The notes below the pieces were generated by a model. It ran no database searches, was not told where the DNA came from, and worked only from the letters and a program-made list of their open reading frames with translations. This document shows positions 42,130 through 51,005 of a stretch of DNA of 64,000 bases, in pieces. The position numbers were made by a program, and so were the translations under genes. Location of the stretch: NCBI GenBank assembly GCA_002050365.1, contig MWYZ01000055.1, positions 29,618-93,617 of the forward strand. The letters are read 5' to 3'. Source of the DNA: Acidobacteria bacterium 28-1 (lineage in GTDB: Bacteria; Acidobacteriota; Blastocatellia; Pyrinomonadales; Pyrinomonadaceae). Numbering within the stretch: the first letter of the stretch is position 1; the number at the start of each line of letters is the position of its first letter.

Positions 42130-44939
42130 TTTCCAACGTGGAACGTGCAAAATTCCTGCGGCTGCTCGCCTTCGACGAAAATTTGCGGTTTCTTGTCCGG
42201 ACAATTAACCGCCGCCCGCATTCCCGTCAGCGGGCAAATCATCAGCGTAATATTTTGCACGACCTCAGGCTTAGAATTTTCGCTGCTCACTGATGAATTC
42301 TGATCGTTTCTCGGCTCTCGCTGCGCTTCCTCCAGAGTCGTAAAAGGGGTGGCGGTTGGACTTGTCTCGGTTGTTTCGCCTTCAGTTAAATTTGCTTCAT
42401 CGGTTGGAAGCAAAATTTTGTTCGGCACAGTTCCGCTTACAAATAATTCAACCCGGCGAAATTCGGCGGGAACTTCCGTGATGTAAATATCTTTAATGTC
42501 AGGCGTAGTTTCAAGCGAGTCCGGCGAATTTGTATTGGCATTTTTACTGGCAATCGTCTGTTGGATTTTGACGGTTTCGGCTTCGGCATCGGTTAAATCG
42601 CGCAGGAGTTTTCCGTTGCGCGTGTCAATTTCCGCTTTGCGGACAGAGGCGGGCATTTGCCAATCGCCGTTCCAATCGGGGTGTTGATTCAACGCTTCGC
42701 GCATAAAATCCGCCCAAATTGGCATCGCCGAATCCGACCCTTTCATTCCCAAGTCATCATTGTCGTCAAATCCGACATAGACAACGCAGACGATTTCCGG
42801 CGTGTAGCCGACAAACCAACCATCGCGCGAAGTTCCGGTTTTCCCCGCAATCGCCGTTTTGCCTTCGACGTTTTTAAAGCCCCACGCTTTTGCTTCGGCG
42901 GCAGTTCCGCGGTTAATGACATCCTTCATTATGTCATTCATAATAAAGGCGACATCGGGCTGTAAAACTCGTTTCTTTTCGCCGACGGGAGCGTTCAAAG
43001 TTTTGCCCGCGCCGTCGGTTACGCGGTTGATTGCGATGGGAGCAACTTTGTCGCCGAGGTTGGCGAAAATCGTATAACCGGTCGCCACTTGCAGAGGCGT
43101 TGCTTCCGCCGTTCCCAACGCCATCGAAGGATACGCTTTATCAACTTTCGGCAAGCCGGCTGTGTGCGCCAAATTCATCACCTTGCCGATGTTCAATTCC
43201 ATTCCTAAATCAACCGTAATGACGTTTTTACTTTTGACAAGTGCGTCGCGCAAAGTCATTTCCTTGTTGCTGAAAGTGTCGCCGTAATTGTTCGGTGCGT
43301 AAGAATCGTTCCCGAATGTGAAAACTTTTTTCTCGTCTTTAAAAATCGTCGCGGCGGTCATCACGCGCGAATTCGGTTCATACGCCGAATTTATCGCGGC
43401 GGCATAAACGAAAGGTTTAAAGACCGAGCCGGGCTGTCGTTGCGCGTCGGTTGCGCGGTTAAATTGGCTTTCCAAAAACGAGCGTCCGCCGACCATCGCC
43501 ACAATCTCGCCGGTTTTCGGTCGAATAGCGACGAGCGCGGCTTGCAGATTTCCCGGTCGTTTTTTGGGAAAGTATTTGTCAAGTTTTTCGAGCCTTCGGT
43601 TGACAATTTCATAGGCGGCTTTTTGCAAATCGGGGTCAATCGTTGTGTACACGCGGAGATGCTGCAGGGCTTCCGGGTCGCTGACGATCTTCGGCAATTC
43701 TTCAAGTGCGAATTGCGAAAAATACGGCATTCCCTCCGAATCTTTTTTATTTGTAATTTTCTGAATTTCAAGCGGCGTTTTTTTTGCCGAATCAGATTGT
43801 TCAAATGAAATTTCGCCCGCTTCGAGCATTGAATTGAGAACCTGATTGCGCCGTTCGCTCACTCGTTCGAGATTTTTATACGGATTATAACGATTTGGAC
43901 TACGAATAATTCCGGCTAAAAATGCGGCTTCCGGTAAAGTCAGCGCGGAAACGTCTTTGCCGAAATAGGCGTTCGATGCTTCGCCCACGCCGTAAATTGA
44001 AACGCCCGTTTGCTGTCCGAGATAAATCTGATTGGCATACAAGGCGAAGATTTCCTGTTTCGTCAACCGAGTTTCGAGAATGATTGACATATACGCTTCT
44101 TTCACTTTGCGTTCGAGCGTCTGTTCTCTGGTCAGAAGCAGATTTTTGACGAGTTGCTGCGTGATTGAAGAGCCGCCTTGATTGGCAATCGGTGAATTAT
44201 CTTCCTTTTCATATCTGCGCCAAAGTGCGCGGGCGATGCCGCGAAAGTTCACGCCGTAATGCTCAAAAAATGCGCGGTCTTCCGTCACGGTTATCGCTTT
44301 AATCAAATGCCGGGGCAAATCGTTAAAGGTGACGGTTTTTCTGCGTCCGTCGCCTTCCGCCGCGATTGAACTCAAGATTTTCGGTTCGATTTGCGTTTTT
44401 TTTAATTCTTCTTTGGAATCTTTGTCGGTGATTGATGCGATGGATTTGCCGTCCTTTTTAAACTCAACGCGTAGGGCGGGAAAAATCTTTTTGCCGTCAA
44501 TCATTGCAGTATTGCCCGGCTCGATTTCGATTCGATTTCCTTCGATTTTATAACGGCTACGCGACCCGTCAGCTTGTTGATTTTTCTCGACGTAGCCTGC
44601 CGATTTTAAGTAAGCGGTAAAATCCTCGAGAGTAATTGCTTCACCTGTTTTCAAAGTCTTCGGCGCAGAATAAATGCCCGCCGTGTTCGTATAAACTTCA
44701 CCTTTGAGCAGCAAATCAATGCGGTCGGAGTAATCAAACCAAAAGTATGAGAGCGTCAGAAAAACAGTGAGAATCAAAAACAGCGATGAGAGAAAAGTAA
44801 GCGGGTTGAAAATCACGCGCAGAATGCGGCGGAAACGGCTCTTCGGCAGGGCTTGATAAGCCTTGACGCGCGTCTGATTTCGCCAATTGAGCGGCGGCAA
44901 TTTCGATTTTTTACTTTTAACTCGGATTTGATTTGGCAT
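42126..44939 (-). CDS. Class A penicillin-binding protein (PBP1B-like, bifunctional)
   Basis: This 937-aa protein polymerises and cross-links peptidoglycan on the outer face of the inner membrane. A short basic cytoplasmic tail and one membrane anchor come first, then a UB2H-like segment (about residues 80-160) as in PBP1B. The GT51 glycosyltransferase domain has VTEDRAFFEHYGVNF, NQGGSSITQQLVKNL and EIFALYANQIYLGQ. The transpeptidase domain has SVFKPF (SxxK), SKN and KTGTS. The C-terminal tail is low-complexity and its last codons lie in a dispersed inverted repeat. Confidence 0.94.
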   Translation of the reverse strand: MPNQIRVKSKKSKLPPLNWRNQTRVKAYQALPKSRFRRILRVIFNPLTFLSSLFLILTVFLTLSYFWFDYSDRIDLLLKGEVYTNTAGIYSAPKTLKTGEAITLEDFTAYLKSAGYVEKNQQADGSRSRYKIEGNRIEIEPGNTAMIDGKKIFPALRVEFKKDGKSIASITDKDSKEELKKTQIEPKILSSIAAEGDGRRKTVTFNDLPRHLIKAITVTEDRAFFEHYGVNFRGIARALWRRYEKEDNSPIANQGGSSITQQLVKNLLLTREQTLERKVKEAYMSIILETRLTKQEIFALYANQIYLGQQTGVSIYGVGEASNAYFGKDVSALTLPEAAFLAGIIRSPNRYNPYKNLERVSERRNQVLNSMLEAGEISFEQSDSAKKTPLEIQKITNKKDSEGMPYFSQFALEELPKIVSDPEALQHLRVYTTIDPDLQKAAYEIVNRRLEKLDKYFPKKRPGNLQAALVAIRPKTGEIVAMVGGRSFLESQFNRATDAQRQPGSVFKPFVYAAAINSAYEPNSRVMTAATIFKDEKKVFTFGNDSYAPNNYGDTFSNKEMTLRDALVKSKNVITVDLGMELNIGKVMNLAHTAGLPKVDKAYPSMALGTAEATPLQVATGYTIFANLGDKVAPIAINRVTDGAGKTLNAPVGEKKRVLQPDVAFIMNDIMKDVINRGTAAEAKAWGFKNVEGKTAIAGKTGTSRDGWFVGYTPEIVCVVYVGFDDNDDLGMKGSDSAMPIWADFMREALNQHPDWNGDWQMPASVRKAEIDTRNGKLLRDLTDAEAETVKIQQTIASKNANTNSPDSLETTPDIKDIYITEVPAEFRRVELFVSGTVPNKILLPTDEANLTEGETTETSPTATPFTTLEEAQREPRNDQNSSVSSENSKPEVVQNITLMICPLTGMRAAVNCPDKKPQIFVEGEQPQEFCTFHVGK

Positions 44940-45049
44940 TTTTGCTTTGTCGTTTATGATTAGTGAGATTGGCGTGTTTAGCGGTTGCCCGTTTAAATAC
45001 TATAAGTTTTCGGCGGGCTGTGTCTAGTGTATTTTCTCGAAGGAAATTT

Positions 45050-45149
45050 TAACGCCAAGGCGCAAAGACGCGAAGATGCAAAGAAAGGAAATACTGGTAA
45101 CACAAATAAACTCCGATGTTTTTGATTTTCCTTCACGCCTTTGCGTTAG
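45050..45149. repeat. Degenerate inverted repeat (TAACGC-AAGGCG words)
   Basis: The left part at 45050-45075 and the right part at 45130-45148 are imperfect inverted copies of a word rich in AAGGCG and CAAAG. The element lies upstream of the K+ channel gene, is non-coding, and belongs to the same general repeat vocabulary as other sites in the window. Confidence 0.6.
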
Positions 45150-45165
45150 AAAATAAATTTTTCAG

Positions 45166-46182
45166 ATGAAATTTCTACCTTCGCTTTCTAAAATCATTCG
45201 CCGACGGCTTCTTTACGCCAGTGCCGCTATTGTCCTCGCCATTAGCTTTGGCGCAACCGGATTTTACATAATCGAAGGTTTTTCGGTTTTGGACAGTTTT
45301 TATTTGGCAACCGAAACCGTGACGACCGTCGGCTACGGCGACATTGCGCCGAAAACGCCGGCGGGCAGAATTTTCGCAATCGCCTTTATGCTCATCGGCG
45401 GCGGAACGGTGTTATATTCTTTGACGGTTTTGGCGCAAGCCGTTATTCAATCGGAGATGTTTGAAGCCTTCGGCAAACAGAAGAAAACCAGAGAAATGGA
45501 AAAATTGGAAAATCATTATATCGTCTGCGGCGGCGGCAGAGTCGGGCGCAGAATCGTCCGCGCTTTGCAGAAGGAAAAAATTCCGTTTGTGATGATGGAA
45601 CGCGACGAGAAAAAAGTTGCCGAACTCGAAGACGAATGCACACATGTTCTTATCGCCGACGCGACGCTCGAAGAAAATCTGATTCGCGCCGGCGTGGAAC
45701 GCGCTAAAGGTTTAGCCACGTGTTTGGCGGATGATGCCGATAATGTCTACGTCGTTTTAACGGCGCGGGGCTTGAATGAAAAATTACATATCGTCGCGCG
45801 GGCGATTGAAGAACAAGCCGAGCCAAAATTAATTCGCGCCGGGGCAAGCCGCGTTGTTTCGCCCATTATTATCGGCAGTCAATCAATGGCGCGGGCGTTG
45901 TTGAAACCCGCGATTGCCGATTTTATGGATTCGATTGTCGCCGAAACGCTCGATTTAGTTTTTGAAGAAGTCGCCATCCGCTTCCGTTCGCCGTATGTCA
46001 ATAAGTGTTTGCGCGAAACCAACATCAGCCGCGAATTGAATTTGATTGTCGTTGCCATTCGGCGCAAAAACGGTGAACTTTTTTTCCATCCCGTCGGCGA
46101 AACGCAGATTGAAGAAGGCGATTTGCTAATTGTCGTCGGCAAGGCGGAATCAATGCAAAAATTAGTTGAATCAAATAAGTAA
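45166..46182 (+). CDS. Two-TM potassium channel with RCK (TrkA-N/TrkA-C) domains
   Basis: This 338-aa channel subunit has two transmembrane helices flanking the selectivity filter TTVGYGDIAP (about residue 60). A Rossmann-type RCK/TrkA-N domain follows (HYIVCGGGRVGRRIVRAL, about residues 115-230), then a TrkA-C domain (about 255-335, ending in EGDLLIVVGKAESM). Four such subunits form a ligand-gated K+ channel of the MthK type, opened by nucleotide or Ca2+ binding to the RCK ring. Confidence 0.93.
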   Translation: MKFLPSLSKIIRRRLLYASAAIVLAISFGATGFYIIEGFSVLDSFYLATETVTTVGYGDIAPKTPAGRIFAIAFMLIGGGTVLYSLTVLAQAVIQSEMFEAFGKQKKTREMEKLENHYIVCGGGRVGRRIVRALQKEKIPFVMMERDEKKVAELEDECTHVLIADATLEENLIRAGVERAKGLATCLADDADNVYVVLTARGLNEKLHIVARAIEEQAEPKLIRAGASRVVSPIIIGSQSMARALLKPAIADFMDSIVAETLDLVFEEVAIRFRSPYVNKCLRETNISRELNLIVVAIRRKNGELFFHPVGETQIEEGDLLIVVGKAESMQKLVESNK

Positions 46183-46235
46183 AAAGGCAAAAGTAAAGAA
46201 ACTGCCGGCTTTGCCCAAAAGAAGATTAAAGTTTT

Positions 46236-46907
46236 ATGAAAAAATCCTTGAATTTATTTTTGTTGTCAAGTTTTTTAGTTGTTCTGTCAAGCGGTTGTTC
46301 AATTCAATCTGCCGCAAATAGTAATGCAGTGTCTGCCGACGCGCAGCCGACAGTTGATATTTTTGCAAATACAAAGCCGAGTGTTAATGCGAATGTTAAT
46401 CAAACAAACGCCGTTAATAATGATTCTTATGAATGCGTTCGGGCAACACCTAAATCAATTATTAAAAGACGAGTTTTTTCAAAAACAAACTTTACACTTC
46501 AAAAAAACAAAGATTTTCCGTTTGAGCCAATTGGATTTGAAACGGTTGAGTTTGAGAACGGCGACAAGCTGATTATAGAAAACACCGGTTGCGAAAATTA
46601 CACTTTGATATTTCGTTTTCAAACGTCCAGATTTTCCGGCAAGTCCGAGGACGCTAGATTTTGGTATCGGGCAGCCGTTCAGCTAATCGAACAAACGAGA
46701 AAAGGACTTGTTGATGAAACTAATTTGGTTGCCGATGGAATTAAAGCATTAAATTTGTATATTAAAAATAATAAAACGCTTAAGTTCGACGAAGAGATTG
46801 ATTTTGGAGGCACGGAGATAAGAGACGTTGTAACGCTAAGTAAAGTTAAGAAGCCAAAAGGTAACCGATATAAAATTGAATTGTCTTTCGGAATTGGACC
46901 TCTTTAA
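46236..46907 (+). CDS. Putative lipoprotein of unknown function
   Basis: This 223-aa protein has a type II signal peptide with lipobox LSSGC at about residues 17-21 (cysteine 21), followed by a low-complexity Asn/Ala/Val linker. The folded part has two further cysteines (YECVRA, GCENY) that could form a disulfide. No known domain is recognised. It lies 54 bases after the K+ channel gene. About 250 bases without a recognisable gene follow it. Confidence 0.7.
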   Translation: MKKSLNLFLLSSFLVVLSSGCSIQSAANSNAVSADAQPTVDIFANTKPSVNANVNQTNAVNNDSYECVRATPKSIIKRRVFSKTNFTLQKNKDFPFEPIGFETVEFENGDKLIIENTGCENYTLIFRFQTSRFSGKSEDARFWYRAAVQLIEQTRKGLVDETNLVADGIKALNLYIKNNKTLKFDEEIDFGGTEIRDVVTLSKVKKPKGNRYKIELSFGIGPL

Positions 46908-47161
46908 AAACACAACTTTTCGATTTAAGAAAAATGAAATGTCGAATTTCTACGAAAAATTTCTTTGACCTGCAAACGCGACATAACAACTTGTTGGACG
47001 CTGAGGGTGCAAATTTTGATTAGAAAAATTTAGGTTTTTGGACAAAAGCGACTATTTAGGCAGAGCCGAAACTGCTCCTATAAGTTTTCCTCTGATTTTA
47101 CGCATTTTATTTTTTACTCTTTACTTCCAAAACCTATAACAAAAAATTATATTATTCAAAT

Positions 47162-48004
47162 ATGAAGATTCTCGTCACCGGCGGAAGCGGATTTTTAGGA
47201 ACGCACGTTTGCAAATTGTTAGGCGCGGACGATTTCTCCAGGCGTTCCGGGCTTGACGTTCTCAATATGCAGGATGTGCAGCGAGTAAAGGATTACGATG
47301 TCGTGATTCATCTGGCGGCGATGCTCGACAAATCGCCCGATGCGACGGAGATGGTTTTTCTGACGAATGTTGACGGCACAATCAATCTGCTTCGTTCGAT
47401 GAATGAAAACGCCGTGTTTATTTTCGCTTCGACCAAAGATGTCTACGGCAGATTTGCCGACAATTACAGGGAAGTTCCCGAAACTTGTCCGACGATTTTT
47501 TCCGGACAATCCGCGCTTGAATGGTCAAAACTAATTGCCGAAAGATACGTCGAATTTTACGCCGACCAAAACAAATTTCGTTCATGCATTTTTCGCTTGT
47601 CAACTGTTTATGCTCCCGTTTCGGAAGGCAACACGCCGAATTTCGTCTCGCATTATGCCGACGCTTTTAACATCGGTGAACCGTTACGGCTTCCCGCCGC
47701 CGGCACGCCGCGCAGAGATTTGCTTGCGGTCGAAGATTTTTCACGCGCTTGCGAAGCATTTGTTGATTCAGTAATCAGGCACGGACTTTATAACTTGGGT
47801 GGCGGACGTGAAAACGCTTTGAGTCTGCGCGAATTGTTTGAAAAAATGCAAGCAGTTTCCGGTTATCAAACTTCGATTGACGAAGAAAATCCGTTACCCG
47901 CGCCGGTGCCGATGAATTACGTTTCCGATTTGTCATTGGTCAAACAAGAATTGGATTGGAAACCGGAAATTAATTTAGACGAAGGACTAAAAAAACTTTT
48001 TTAG
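47162..48004 (+). CDS. NAD-dependent epimerase/dehydratase family protein (extended SDR)
   Basis: This 280-aa protein has the N-terminal GGSGFLGTH nucleotide-binding loop, DVVIHLAAMLDKSP and the nucleotide-sugar epimerase layout. At the catalytic YxxxK position the sequence reads LEWSK, so the usual tyrosine appears to be missing, although the lysine is present. It may use another acid or have a changed role. The next gene (WaaF) is 74 bases downstream across a hairpin repeat, so a role in LPS-sugar modification is plausible but not shown. Confidence 0.82.
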   Translation: MKILVTGGSGFLGTHVCKLLGADDFSRRSGLDVLNMQDVQRVKDYDVVIHLAAMLDKSPDATEMVFLTNVDGTINLLRSMNENAVFIFASTKDVYGRFADNYREVPETCPTIFSGQSALEWSKLIAERYVEFYADQNKFRSCIFRLSTVYAPVSEGNTPNFVSHYADAFNIGEPLRLPAAGTPRRDLLAVEDFSRACEAFVDSVIRHGLYNLGGGRENALSLRELFEKMQAVSGYQTSIDEENPLPAPVPMNYVSDLSLVKQELDWKPEINLDEGLKKLF

Positions 48005-48013
48005 TAAGCACTA

Positions 48014-48065
48014 GGCAGTAGCAGTCGGCAGTTTCGCTGTTCGCCAACTGCCGACTGCTACTGCC
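48014..48065. repeat. Perfect 20-bp hairpin repeat
   Basis: Arms 48014-48033 and 48046-48065 are perfectly complementary with a 12-base loop. Further words such as GCAGTAG/CTACTGC extend the similarity outward. It lies between the epimerase-like gene and waaF. Confidence 0.9.
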
Positions 48066-48078
48066 ATACTGCCTACTT

Positions 48079-49110
48079 ATGAAGATATTAGTGCGCGGAA
48101 CAAATTGGATTGGCGATGCGGTGATGCAGATTCCCGCGCTTCGCGGGCTGCGCCGCGTTTTTCCCGACGCTTCACTGACGCTTCACACGCGCGCTTGGGC
48201 GCAAGGCATTTTTGAAGACGCGGATTTTATTGACGAAATTCTCACGTTTGAAACGAACAAATCGAAATTCAAAGACGTTTTCACGCAAGCGAAAATTTTA
48301 AGAGAGAGAAAATTTGATTTAGCCGTGTTGTTTCCCAATTCGTTTGAGTCGGCTCTGACTGCCAAACTCGCAAATATAAAAGAGCGCATCGGTTACGGCA
48401 AAGACGCGCGAGGTTTTCTTTTGACCGACGCTTTGCCAATTCCCGGATGGAAGAATCAAAAACACGAAGTTTTTTATTATTTGAATCTAATTGCCGAAGT
48501 TGAAAAAAAGTTTGTCGGCACGGAAACTGTATTGCTCGATGAGCCGCAATTTGAATTGACGGTTCGGGACGAAAGAAAAAAGCAGGCGCGAAAAATTTTA
48601 GCGGAAAACGGAGTTGATTTATCAAAAACAATAATCGCGCTTGGTGTCGGCTCAACTAATTCCCGCGCCAAACGCTGGCAAACGGAAAGCTACGCGAAAC
48701 TAAACGATAAATTACAATCCGAGTTAAAGGCAAATGTTATTCTCGTCGGCGCAAGTGATGAACTTGACGTTTCAAATGAAGTTTTTGGAATGTCAGAGAA
48801 AAAGCCGATAATTTTAACGGGCAAGACGAGTTTGGCAGAAGCGACGGCGATTCTCAGCGAGATTGATTTGCTCGTTTCAAATGATATGGGTTTGGCGCAC
48901 GTCGCGTCTGCCGTCGGCACTCAAACGCTTGTAATTTTTGGTCCTACCAATCCAAACACGACGCGCCCTTGGAAAGCGGAAATCATCTACAAAAACGTCG
49001 AATGTGCGCCGTGTATGCTGCGTGATTGTCCAATTGACCATCGCTGTATGACGCGCATTTCGGCAGATGAAGTTTTTGAGAAATCAGTAAATTTGTTAAA
49101 TGCCAAATGA
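48079..49110 (+). CDS. waaF: ADP-heptose:LPS heptosyltransferase (WaaF-like)
   Basis: This 343-aa GT9-family enzyme adds heptose from ADP-heptose to the LPS inner core. Features are the N-terminal RGTNWIGDAVMQIPALRGLR, the FPNSFESALTAKLANI segment, GVGSTNSRAKRW at the domain junction and the donor-binding SNDMGLAHVASAVGTQTLVIFGPTNP. A cysteine-rich region near the end (CAPCMLRDCPIDHRC) is usual for the heptosyltransferase II group. gmhB downstream, which makes the heptose precursor, supports the assignment. Confidence 0.92.
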   Translation: MKILVRGTNWIGDAVMQIPALRGLRRVFPDASLTLHTRAWAQGIFEDADFIDEILTFETNKSKFKDVFTQAKILRERKFDLAVLFPNSFESALTAKLANIKERIGYGKDARGFLLTDALPIPGWKNQKHEVFYYLNLIAEVEKKFVGTETVLLDEPQFELTVRDERKKQARKILAENGVDLSKTIIALGVGSTNSRAKRWQTESYAKLNDKLQSELKANVILVGASDELDVSNEVFGMSEKKPIILTGKTSLAEATAILSEIDLLVSNDMGLAHVASAVGTQTLVIFGPTNPNTTRPWKAEIIYKNVECAPCMLRDCPIDHRCMTRISADEVFEKSVNLLNAK

Positions 49111-49139
49111 ATGCTAAAATTCCGTAAATACTTGAGCCA

Positions 49140-49349
49140 ATCGAAAAAATAGAACTGATTGCGCGACGATTTTCGATTGACGAACTAAAATTGCTTCGCC
49201 AAAAGTATGGCGGCAGGAATTGGCGTAAATTAAAAGGCGAAGCGCGGGTTGAACTTCTTGATGGTGAAATGCGTTTGGCTGAACTGCATTAGTATGAATG
49301 TCACGGCATCGGCAAACGAAAAATCAAAATCAAACGACTGTTAAATTGA
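49140..49349 (+). pseudogene. Small conserved ORF with internal TAG and no start codon
   Basis: One frame reads IELIARRFSIDELKLLRQK and continues to MRLAELH, then a TAG at 49290-49292, and goes on in frame as YECHGIGKRKIKIKRLLN to a TGA at 49347. The TAG sits where Trp would fit (HWYECHG). No ATG or GTG opens the frame. It looks like a short conserved protein inactivated by a nonsense change; the family is not named with confidence. Confidence 0.6.
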
Positions 49350-49352
49350 ATT

Positions 49353-49598
49353 ATGAAAATTATCGGTTTTGCATTGTGTTTAGAAGATAACGACGAAGGC
49401 TCGTTCGTTCCGAATAAACTTTATCCGATACTTGAACCTCTTGATAACGACCCTAAAATTTACCTGCGAATTATCGATGAAAGCGGGGAAGATTATCTTT
49501 ATCCTGCGATTTATTTTGAAATAGTCAATCTCAGACAACCTGCCCAGAATAAATTAATAGGCTATTTTCAAACCTCTCTCGCTGAAAACACTCTATAA
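49353..49598 (+). CDS. Small hypothetical protein
   Basis: This 81-aa protein starts at the ATG at 49353, right after the pseudogene. The sequence (MKIIGFALCLEDNDEGSFVP, then ILEPLDNDPKIYLRIIDESGEDYLYP) is compact and acidic with alternating strands, without a signal peptide or membrane helix. No family is recognised. It ends 18 bases before gmhB. Confidence 0.6.
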   Translation: MKIIGFALCLEDNDEGSFVPNKLYPILEPLDNDPKIYLRIIDESGEDYLYPAIYFEIVNLRQPAQNKLIGYFQTSLAENTL

Positions 49599-49616
49599 AA
49601 TTTAAATCTCGTATCA

Positions 49617-50168
49617 ATGACTCCAAAAAAAAAAGCAATCTTTTTAGACCGCGACGGAACTTTAATTGAAGAAGTGAACTTTCTTTCGCGCCTTGAAGAT
49701 TTGCGTTTTTTTGATTATACAAACGAAGCGATTCGGCTTCTTAAAGAAAGTGGCTTTTTAATAATAGTCGTAACGAATCAATCAGGCATTGGGCGCGAAA
49801 TTTTTGCCGAATCAGCGATGCACGATATTCATGAAAAAATTCAATCGGATTTAAACAAAAACCTCGACGCTTTTTATTTTTGCCCGCATTTGCCGACCGA
49901 CGGTTGTGCTTGCCGCAAACCGAATCTCGGAATGATTGAAGCGGCGTGTGCCAATTTCGATATTGATTTGGAAAACTCTTGGATGATTGGCGACAAAGCG
50001 ATTGATGTGGAAACAGGATTTAATGCAGGAATCAAAACCGCGCTCGTTTTAACCGGTTATGGAAAAAAGACCGTCGAAACTTTGGAAAGGAAACCGGATT
50101 TGATTGCGGAAAATTTACTCGAAGCGGTTAAATTAATTATGAATTACGAATTACAAATTACGAATTAA
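49617..50168 (+). CDS. gmhB: D-glycero-D-manno-heptose 1,7-bisphosphate phosphatase
   Basis: This 183-aa HAD-superfamily phosphatase makes the heptose-1-phosphate used for ADP-heptose. HAD motif I is DRDGTLIEE (about residue 11), motif II is VVTNQSGIGR, the zinc loop is CPHLPTDGCACRKP and motif IV is MIGDKAIDVETG. The last nine residues (MNYELQITN) and the stop codon come from a dispersed AATTACG repeat. This gene and waaF form a small heptose/LPS set. Confidence 0.93.
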   Translation: MTPKKKAIFLDRDGTLIEEVNFLSRLEDLRFFDYTNEAIRLLKESGFLIIVVTNQSGIGREIFAESAMHDIHEKIQSDLNKNLDAFYFCPHLPTDGCACRKPNLGMIEAACANFDIDLENSWMIGDKAIDVETGFNAGIKTALVLTGYGKKTVETLERKPDLIAENLLEAVKLIMNYELQITN

Positions 50169-50216
50169 AGAAAAGTTTTCTGCATTCGTAATTCATAATT
50201 TGAAATTCGTAATTTC
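50137..50216. repeat. AATTACG heptad hairpin over the gmhB 3' end
   Basis: AATTACG-type heptads on the left face inverted CGTAATT-type heptads on the right. The left part codes the C-terminus of GmhB. The right part touches the stop codon of the convergent cupin gene at 50215. Confidence 0.85.
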
Positions 50217-50592
50217 AAGAATTTCTTCCAAAATCGTCTTCAAACCTCACAATGTCGTCTTCGCCGAAATAATCGCCGGTTTGCGTTTCGATGAAAATGA
50301 GCAATTCTTTTGAGTCGGGATTTTCGACGCGGTGTTTATCACCAAGCTGAATATCAATTGCTTCGCCGGTTTTTACGAGAATTTCACGGTCGTTTAATGT
50401 TACCTTAGCAATGCCGCGCACGACGAACCAATGCTCGGTGCGGCGAGCGTGTTTTTGATAACTAAGACGCTTGTTCGGCAAAACCTCGATTCTTTTAACC
50501 TTAAATTCGTCGCCTTCGTCCAGCACCGTAAAATTTCCCCAAGGTCGCTGGTCAAATGTCGGTGAATTATCCCCAGTTTTAATCTTTTCCAT
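50215..50592 (-). CDS. Cupin protein, mannose-6-phosphate isomerase type II-like
   Basis: This 125-aa single-domain cupin matches the C-terminal half of bifunctional ManC/type II mannose-6-phosphate isomerases: RPWGNFTVLDEGDEFKVKRIEVLP, then KHARRTEHWFVVRG (metal-binding His/Glu) and DIQLGDKHRVENP. Stand-alone versions interconvert mannose-6-P and fructose-6-P or act as related sugar isomerases. It converges with gmhB across a heptad repeat; link to surface sugar metabolism is likely. Confidence 0.88.
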   Translation of the reverse strand: MEKIKTGDNSPTFDQRPWGNFTVLDEGDEFKVKRIEVLPNKRLSYQKHARRTEHWFVVRGIAKVTLNDREILVKTGEAIDIQLGDKHRVENPDSKELLIFIETQTGDYFGEDDIVRFEDDFGRNS

Positions 50593-50780
50593 AAACTTAA
50601 CTTTTTACTTTTACCTTTTTCCTTTTTTGTTACGTTTAGTTTAGACGAAAAATATTTTTCAGCCAACACGAAATTAACGCAAAAGATTCAAACGTTGATA
50701 ATTGGACGGTCGTTGATGATTTTTCTGTTTCTGGTGGTAAGTTGGATTTGGAATAACGGACGGCTTAAACTTTCTTTTGA

Positions 50781-50912
50781 AGATTTTCCGGGCGATTTGT
50801 TTCTCTTGATAAAATTCTGCCGATTATCCGAAACACAGGCGGAAGTTTGGTTTCCGTTCAGCCCGTCAAACAACCTCTCGAAGAATTGTTTGTGAAAGAA
50901 ATCGAAAGCTAA
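50781..50912 (+). pseudogene. Remnant of an ABC transporter ATP-binding protein C-terminus
   Basis: One frame gives VSLDKILPIIRNTGGSLVSV, then PVKQPLEELFVKEIES and a TAA at 50910. This is the typical C-terminal end of ABC-2-type transporter ATPases (the SLEELFV segment). An in-frame TGA lies just upstream at 50778 and no nucleotide-binding domain is left. It fills part of the 413-base gap between the cupin and the lipoprotein gene; nothing else is seen there. Confidence 0.55.
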
Positions 50913-51005
50913 AACCAGAAATCTCTCGCGGCGAATAATTAACTTTAAACCTATTCGGAAAAAGTGTAGTCTTTCTTTATAAAAATAAAAGGGGATGACG
51001 ACTTT

